A stretch of DNA of 64,000 nt from Opitutus sp. (GTDB taxonomy: Bacteria > Verrucomicrobiota > Verrucomicrobiia > Opitutales > Opitutaceae), in assembly GCA_013821985.1 (NCBI GenBank), contig PNJQ01000004.1, forward strand, positions 1 through 64,000, written 5' to 3'. The position numbers and the translations under genes were made by a program. Under the pieces are notes generated by a model that worked only from the letters and a program-made list of their open reading frames with translations, was not told the DNA's origin and did not search any database. Shown here in pieces: positions 59,903 through 64,000 of the stretch (position 1 is the stretch's first letter; every line of letters starts with the position of its first letter).

Positions 59903-61327
59903 ATGCAAACGCCCGTGCACTGCGCCGCTGTCGACCTCGGAGCCACGAGTGGGCGCGTGATCGTCGGCACGTGGTCAAAGCAACGCCTTGAACTCACCGA
60001 GGTGCATCGCTTCCCGAATCAGTTCCGCTCTCTCGGCGCGCACGACTATTGGGACTTGCCGTATCTGTGGGACGAAGTGCGCGCCGGCTTGGTGAAAGCA
60101 CGGGCGCAGTTTCCGCGGATTGCCTCAGTTGGCGTCGACTCATGGGGCGTTGACTACGTGCTGACAAACGACGCGGGCCGCCCCGTTTTCCCGGTGCATG
60201 CTTATCGCGACGCGCGTACGCAGGCCGGCCTCGCGAAACTCAAAAACACCCGCGCCGCTCTCGCGCGCATCTACGCCGCGACCGGCATTCCCGCGGTGTT
60301 CTACAACAGTTCCCTGCAACTGGCCGAGACGATCGAGTCTTGTCCCGCCGTGGCCGACCTCGCCACCCACTGCCTGTTTTTGCCCGACTATTTCAACTTT
60401 CTCCTCTCCGGAGAGATGAACAACGGCCACTCGATCGCGGGCACGACGCAGTTGCTCGACGTGCATCGCCCTGCTTGGTCGCGCGCCGCGCTGGACTATT
60501 TTCGTGTGCCGCCGACGTGGCTGACTCCGCCCGTGCCAACTGGCCAAAAGCTCGGCCGCGTGCGGGGAATCGCCGGGTTCGAGGAAACCACCGTCATCGC
60601 GGTGCCCGGCCACGACACGACGTGCGCCTACGACGCCATGCCGGCAGCGCCGGATGGCACGGACATTTTTCTCAGCTCGGGCACGTGGTCGCTCGTTGGC
60701 TTTGAAAGCGCCCAACCGCTCCTCGGCACCGGTGCGCTCGCGGCGCGAGTGGCAAACGACCAGACCGGCCGCGGCGATTACCGGCCGCTCGTGAACGTCA
60801 TTGGCCTCTGGCTGCTCGAATCCACGCTGAAGGACTTCGCCTCACGTCCGACGAACGACCGTCAATGGGCCGCGCTCATCCGCGTCGCCGAAAGCCTTCC
60901 CCTGCCCGCGCGCCTGCTCGACGTGACTGATCCGGCCTTCGGCAATCCGCCGTCGATGAAGAAAGCCATCGACGCACAACTCAAAAAGGCCCGCGCCCGC
61001 CCACCGCGCGACCTCGCTGGCTATGTGCGACTCATCTGCGAGTCGCTCGGCCGCGGCCACGCCGAGGTCATTCAGACATTTGAACGGCTCTCGGGCCGCC
61101 GCTTCCAACGCATCCTGATGGTCGGCGGCGGCTCGAAAAATCGCCTGCTCTGCCAAGCCACCGCCAACGCCAGCGGCCTGCCGGTGATGTCGTTTGCCCT
61201 CGAAGGCTCGGCCACGGGCAACGTCGCCTCGCAGCTCATCGCTCTGCGCGCCGTCCGCGATCTCGCGACGTTTCGCGCCTGCTTGACCAAACAACTCGCA
61301 GCGACGACGTATCAACCGCGCTCCTAG
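59903..61327 (+). CDS. rhaB: Rhamnulokinase
   Basis: 474 residues of the FGGY sugar kinase family. VDLGATSGRVIVG starts the ATP-binding half, VGVDSWGVDYVL and NSSLQLAETI follow, and the later blocks VPGHDTTCAYDA, FLSSGTWSLVG and ILMVGGGSKNRLLCQ are typical of RhaB. It phosphorylates L-rhamnulose before the aldolase step. A 93-base gap separates it from rhaEW. It contains a 24-codon frame (59824-59898) with no homology I can see. Its stop touches the lutA ATG. Confidence 0.95.
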   Translation: MQTPVHCAAVDLGATSGRVIVGTWSKQRLELTEVHRFPNQFRSLGAHDYWDLPYLWDEVRAGLVKARAQFPRIASVGVDSWGVDYVLTNDAGRPVFPVHAYRDARTQAGLAKLKNTRAALARIYAATGIPAVFYNSSLQLAETIESCPAVADLATHCLFLPDYFNFLLSGEMNNGHSIAGTTQLLDVHRPAWSRAALDYFRVPPTWLTPPVPTGQKLGRVRGIAGFEETTVIAVPGHDTTCAYDAMPAAPDGTDIFLSSGTWSLVGFESAQPLLGTGALAARVANDQTGRGDYRPLVNVIGLWLLESTLKDFASRPTNDRQWAALIRVAESLPLPARLLDVTDPAFGNPPSMKKAIDAQLKKARARPPRDLAGYVRLICESLGRGHAEVIQTFERLSGRRFQRILMVGGGSKNRLLCQATANASGLPVMSFALEGSATGNVASQLIALRAVRDLATFRACLTKQLAATTYQPRS

Positions 61328-62110
61328 ATGCACGCCGTCCGTCCTTCTCCCTTTGCTGCTGGTTCACCGCGCCGCGTGCAACTGATGGCAACGTGCCTGT
61401 GCGACGCCTTCTACGACGACGTGGCGCGCGCCACCGTGGAAGTGCTCGACTATCTCGGCGTCGAGGTGGCGTTTCCGGAAGGCCAGACTTGCTGCGGACA
61501 GCCCGCGTTCAACGGCGGTGATTGGCCCGCGTCGCGCAAAGTCGTGCGACACACACTCCAGACCTTCGTTGGCACCGAACCCGTGCTTCTCCCTTCGGGT
61601 TCGTGCGTGGCGATGTTGCGACACGGCGCACTGCTTGAATTCGAAAAGGAAGCCGACCTGCCGGAAGTCCACACCCTGGCGGAGCGCACGTGGGAATTCG
61701 CCGACTTTATCGTCAACGCGCTCCACGTCACGACTTGGCCGGGCCGCTACGACGCGATGATCGCGTTTCACCGCAACTGCCACAATCGCGGCACCGGCAG
61801 CGAAGCGGCATCGCTTGCGCTGCTGAGTTCGATCGTGGGCGCGAAGGTTGTGCCATTTGGCGAAGCGGAACAGTGTTGCGGCTTCGGTGGCACGTTCTCG
61901 GTCGCGTTTCCGCACCTGTCTTCGCGTATGGGGAATCTGAAGCTCGACCATATCCGCGAAGCGAAGCCCGACGTGCTCGTCTCCGGCGACATGAGTTGCC
62001 TGATGCACATGGGCGGCCTCGCGCAGAAGGCGGGCCGTCCCATCAAAACGCAGCACCTCGCCCAAGTCCTGCGCGACGCGCTGCGCAGCGGAGGATTGCT
62101 TGGGCGATGA
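61328..62110 (+). CDS. lutA: Lactate utilisation protein A (iron-sulfur oxidoreductase)
   Basis: 260 residues. It has two cysteine-rich CCG-type repeats: FPEGQTCCGQPAFNGGD near residue 55 and GEAEQCCGFGGTFSVAFPHLSS near 185, with TCLCDAFYDD and FHRNCHN as the leading halves. This is the LutA/YkgE family (GlpC-like), part of the LutABC L-lactate dehydrogenase that feeds electrons to the respiratory chain. It begins at the base after the rhaB stop. Confidence 0.94.
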   Translation: MHAVRPSPFAAGSPRRVQLMATCLCDAFYDDVARATVEVLDYLGVEVAFPEGQTCCGQPAFNGGDWPASRKVVRHTLQTFVGTEPVLLPSGSCVAMLRHGALLEFEKEADLPEVHTLAERTWEFADFIVNALHVTTWPGRYDAMIAFHRNCHNRGTGSEAASLALLSSIVGAKVVPFGEAEQCCGFGGTFSVAFPHLSSRMGNLKLDHIREAKPDVLVSGDMSCLMHMGGLAQKAGRPIKTQHLAQVLRDALRSGGLLGR

Positions 62111-63519
62111 AACCGCAACCCATCGACCAGTTCGCTGCCCAGCTGCCGCCAACCACGCGCCAGTCGGTTTACCACAGCACGAAGGGCACGCACGAGAAGC
62201 GCACCAAGTTGCTCTTCGACCATTTCGAATCGCCGGACCGGCTGCGCGAGATCGCCGGCGAAATCAAACAACACGTCATCGAGAATCTCGACACGCTGCT
62301 GCCGGCCGTGGAAGCGAAGCTGCAGGCCAACGGCGCGACGGTCCACTGGGCCGCGACCGCCGAATCCGCCTGCGCGACCGTCCTGCAAATCATGCAGGCC
62401 CGCTGCGCGACAAAGATGGTGAAGGCGAAGACGATGGTCTCGGAGGAAATCGAACTCGCGCACTACCTCGAGAAACACGGCATCGAGGCGCTCGAGACGG
62501 ACTTGGGCGAATTCATTGTCCAAATCGACCAGGACCACCCGAGCCACATCGTCCGTCCGATCATTCACAAGAGCCGGCAGGAAATCGCGAAGAGTTTCGA
62601 GCGCGAAGGTCTCGGGGACTACAACGACGATCCCGAAACGATCACGCGACGCGCGCGACACTTCCTGCGGCACAAATATCTCGTCGCCGACGTCGGCCTG
62701 ACGGGCGCCAATTTCGTTTCGGTTGAAAGCGGTCGCCTCGTGCTCGTGACGAATGAAGGTAATTCGCGCTTCAGCCTCGCCGCGCCGAAGGTGCACATCG
62801 CGCTCGTCGGCATCGAAAAACTCGTGCCGCGCGACCGCGACCTCGGCGTGCTGCTCAATCTGCTCGCCCGTTCTGCGACGGCGCAACAGCTCACGGTCTA
62901 CACGGAATTCATCTCCGGCCCGAAATCCGCCACGCAGCCCGATGGCCCGGAAGAGATGCACGTCATCTTCGTCGACAACGGCCGCACCGACGTCCTCGCC
63001 TCCGACTGTCGCGAGATTCTGCGCTGCATCCGTTGCGGCGCGTGTCTAAACGTCTGCCCGATTTATCGCCAGGCGAGTGGTCACGCGTATCGCAGCGTTT
63101 ATCCCGGACCGGTCGGCGCCGTGCTCTCGCCGCTGCTCGCGGGAAAAAAATTTCCGGAGCTCGCCGACTTGCCGAAGGCGTCGTCGCTCTGCGGTGCGTG
63201 TCACGAGGTGTGTCCGGTGAATATCCCGATTCCCGACCTGCTGCTGCGGCTGCGCGAGAAAGGAAAACGCGAAGGCGCGCCGCTCGCGAGCATCGGCACG
63301 CCGCCGATGGGCGCATGGGCGTTGCTCGCCTCGCAGCCGACGGCGTGGAAAGCCGCACTGGTCGGCGGCAAATTGCTGAACTACGTGCCGACGAACCTGA
63401 TTCCCGTGCCCGCGCTGCGCGCCTGGGAAAAGGAACGTGCCCTGCCCGAGTGGCGCGGAGGGGAATTCAGAAAATGGCTGCAGCAGCGCAAGTGCTCCAC
63501 CCCGACCTCCTCTTCATGA
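62107..63519 (+). CDS. lutB: Lactate utilisation protein B (LUD domain and two [4Fe-4S] clusters)
   Basis: 470 residues from the ATG at 62107, overlapping the lutA stop by four bases. The N-terminal two-thirds form the LUD domain (TGANFVSVESGRLVLVTNEGNSRF). Two ferredoxin-like groups follow: CIRCGACLNVCPIY at about 314 and CGACHEVCPVNIPIPDLL at about 365. Family size and order match LutB/YkgF. It passes electrons from lactate oxidation onward. Confidence 0.95.
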   Translation: MKPQPIDQFAAQLPPTTRQSVYHSTKGTHEKRTKLLFDHFESPDRLREIAGEIKQHVIENLDTLLPAVEAKLQANGATVHWAATAESACATVLQIMQARCATKMVKAKTMVSEEIELAHYLEKHGIEALETDLGEFIVQIDQDHPSHIVRPIIHKSRQEIAKSFEREGLGDYNDDPETITRRARHFLRHKYLVADVGLTGANFVSVESGRLVLVTNEGNSRFSLAAPKVHIALVGIEKLVPRDRDLGVLLNLLARSATAQQLTVYTEFISGPKSATQPDGPEEMHVIFVDNGRTDVLASDCREILRCIRCGACLNVCPIYRQASGHAYRSVYPGPVGAVLSPLLAGKKFPELADLPKASSLCGACHEVCPVNIPIPDLLLRLREKGKREGAPLASIGTPPMGAWALLASQPTAWKAALVGGKLLNYVPTNLIPVPALRAWEKERALPEWRGGEFRKWLQQRKCSTPTSSS

Positions 63520-64000
63520 ACGACGAGCGTCAGCAAATTCTTGGCCGCGTGCGAAGCGCTCTTGCCGGGTTGCCCAGCCGCGCGGCGTTACCCGATTGGG
63601 ATCAGGAATGGGTCCGCTTGCTTCACGCGCAGCCGTCCACAAATCACGAGCAGAGGTGGAATGAGTTCGCGATCCGCCTGCGCGGGGTGAACGGAATCGC
63701 ATTCACCGAACTCGCGGAACTCGTCGGGTATCTCGACCAGCATGGCTGGAGCAAAGGTTACTGCGACCCGGCGCTCTGGCCCACGCTTCAACTGGCGTTC
63801 CCGAGCAAATTCCAAGTTGAAACCACTTTCGACCGCACGCGGGTGGACGACTATGATTTTGGCATCACGCGAGCGACGGCCGGAATCGCCGAAACGGGAA
63901 CGCTCATCCTTTCTGATCGCGACACCACCACGCGCCTCGGAGCCCTCGCACCGTGGGTGCATGTCGCGGTGATTGATCCATCAACGATCTTCGCAGACCT
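63516..64000 (+). CDS. lutC: Lactate utilisation protein C (start; runs off the window)
   Basis: The ATG at 63516 overlaps the lutB stop (ATGA). The frame is open to the window end, giving 161 residues so far. The N-terminus MNDERQQILGRVRSALAG and the LUD-type block FGITRATAGIAETGTLILSD identify it as LutC/YkgG, the third subunit. The C-terminal part lies beyond the window. Confidence 0.93.
   Translation, partial: MNDERQQILGRVRSALAGLPSRAALPDWDQEWVRLLHAQPSTNHEQRWNEFAIRLRGVNGIAFTELAELVGYLDQHGWSKGYCDPALWPTLQLAFPSKFQVETTFDRTRVDDYDFGITRATAGIAETGTLILSDRDTTTRLGALAPWVHVAVIDPSTIFAD

Noticed and set aside
1-64000. CRISPR array, insertion sequence or prophage
   Set aside because: No regularly spaced repeats, transposase motifs, integrase or phage structural genes were seen.

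Overview
The window is GC-rich bacterial chromosome, densely packed on both strands. Its many 1-4 base start/stop overlaps show long operons. The gene content points to a motile, Gram-negative, carbohydrate-degrading heterotroph that can live with little or no oxygen. Evidence includes an outer-membrane porin, periplasmic Tat/Sec proteins, type II secretion parts, both aerobic and anaerobic sulfatase maturases, and a molybdoenzyme respiratory complex. The combination most resembles Verrucomicrobiota of the Opitutaceae type. That placement is inferred from remembered family traits, not from a search.

Left part (1-13990): the end of a 2-oxoacid dehydrogenase E2 with a clear terminator; two tandem paralogous small membrane proteins; glycogen phosphorylase; a CHASE/PAS histidine kinase; an operon of a DivIC/FtsB-like division protein, a UDP-sugar pyrophosphorylase and a phosphohexomutase; a divergent ExeA/GspB pair; and a hipBA module with a palindromic candidate operator.

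Signalling part (14004-26931): an exopolysaccharide-type sugar-phosphate transferase, a very large multi-PAS/GAF hybrid kinase, CheW, and the most striking gene in the window. This is a chemoreceptor whose N-terminus is a complete exported beta-carbonic anhydrase with its zinc-ligand motif intact. It lies behind a near-perfect sigma-28 (flagellar class) promoter. Two receiver-only regulators and a PRC-barrel protein follow.

Middle part (26981-40027): a tight five-gene operon (GT-C-like membrane protein, HAD-UbiA prenyltransferase of the DPPR-synthase type, GMC oxidoreductase, two NAD-epimerase family proteins) that may build and use an unusual polyprenyl-linked sugar; glycerol-3-phosphate dehydrogenase; a formylglycine-generating enzyme and, divergently, an anaerobic sulfatase maturase with a decayed gene remnant between them; and a small cytochrome c.

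Molybdenum/sulfur part (40268-53779, all on the minus strand): an ArsR-rhodanese regulator starts a PsrABC/PhsABC-like operon. A phosphate-selective-type porin and a small secreted protein follow. After a terminator comes a nearly complete molybdenum cofactor operon (moeA, moaC, mog, a MOT1-type molybdate transporter, moaA, moaD, a moaE-moeB fusion, MOSC, mobA). Together they supply the enzyme, the cofactor, the metal and the outer-membrane route.

Right part (53890-64000): a TPR lipoprotein-like or secreted protein, an AraC regulator, and a divergent L-rhamnose operon (rhaA, bifunctional rhaEW, rhaB) running without a gap into lutABC. Rhamnose can therefore be taken to DHAP and L-lactate, and the lactate on to pyruvate, from one transcription unit.
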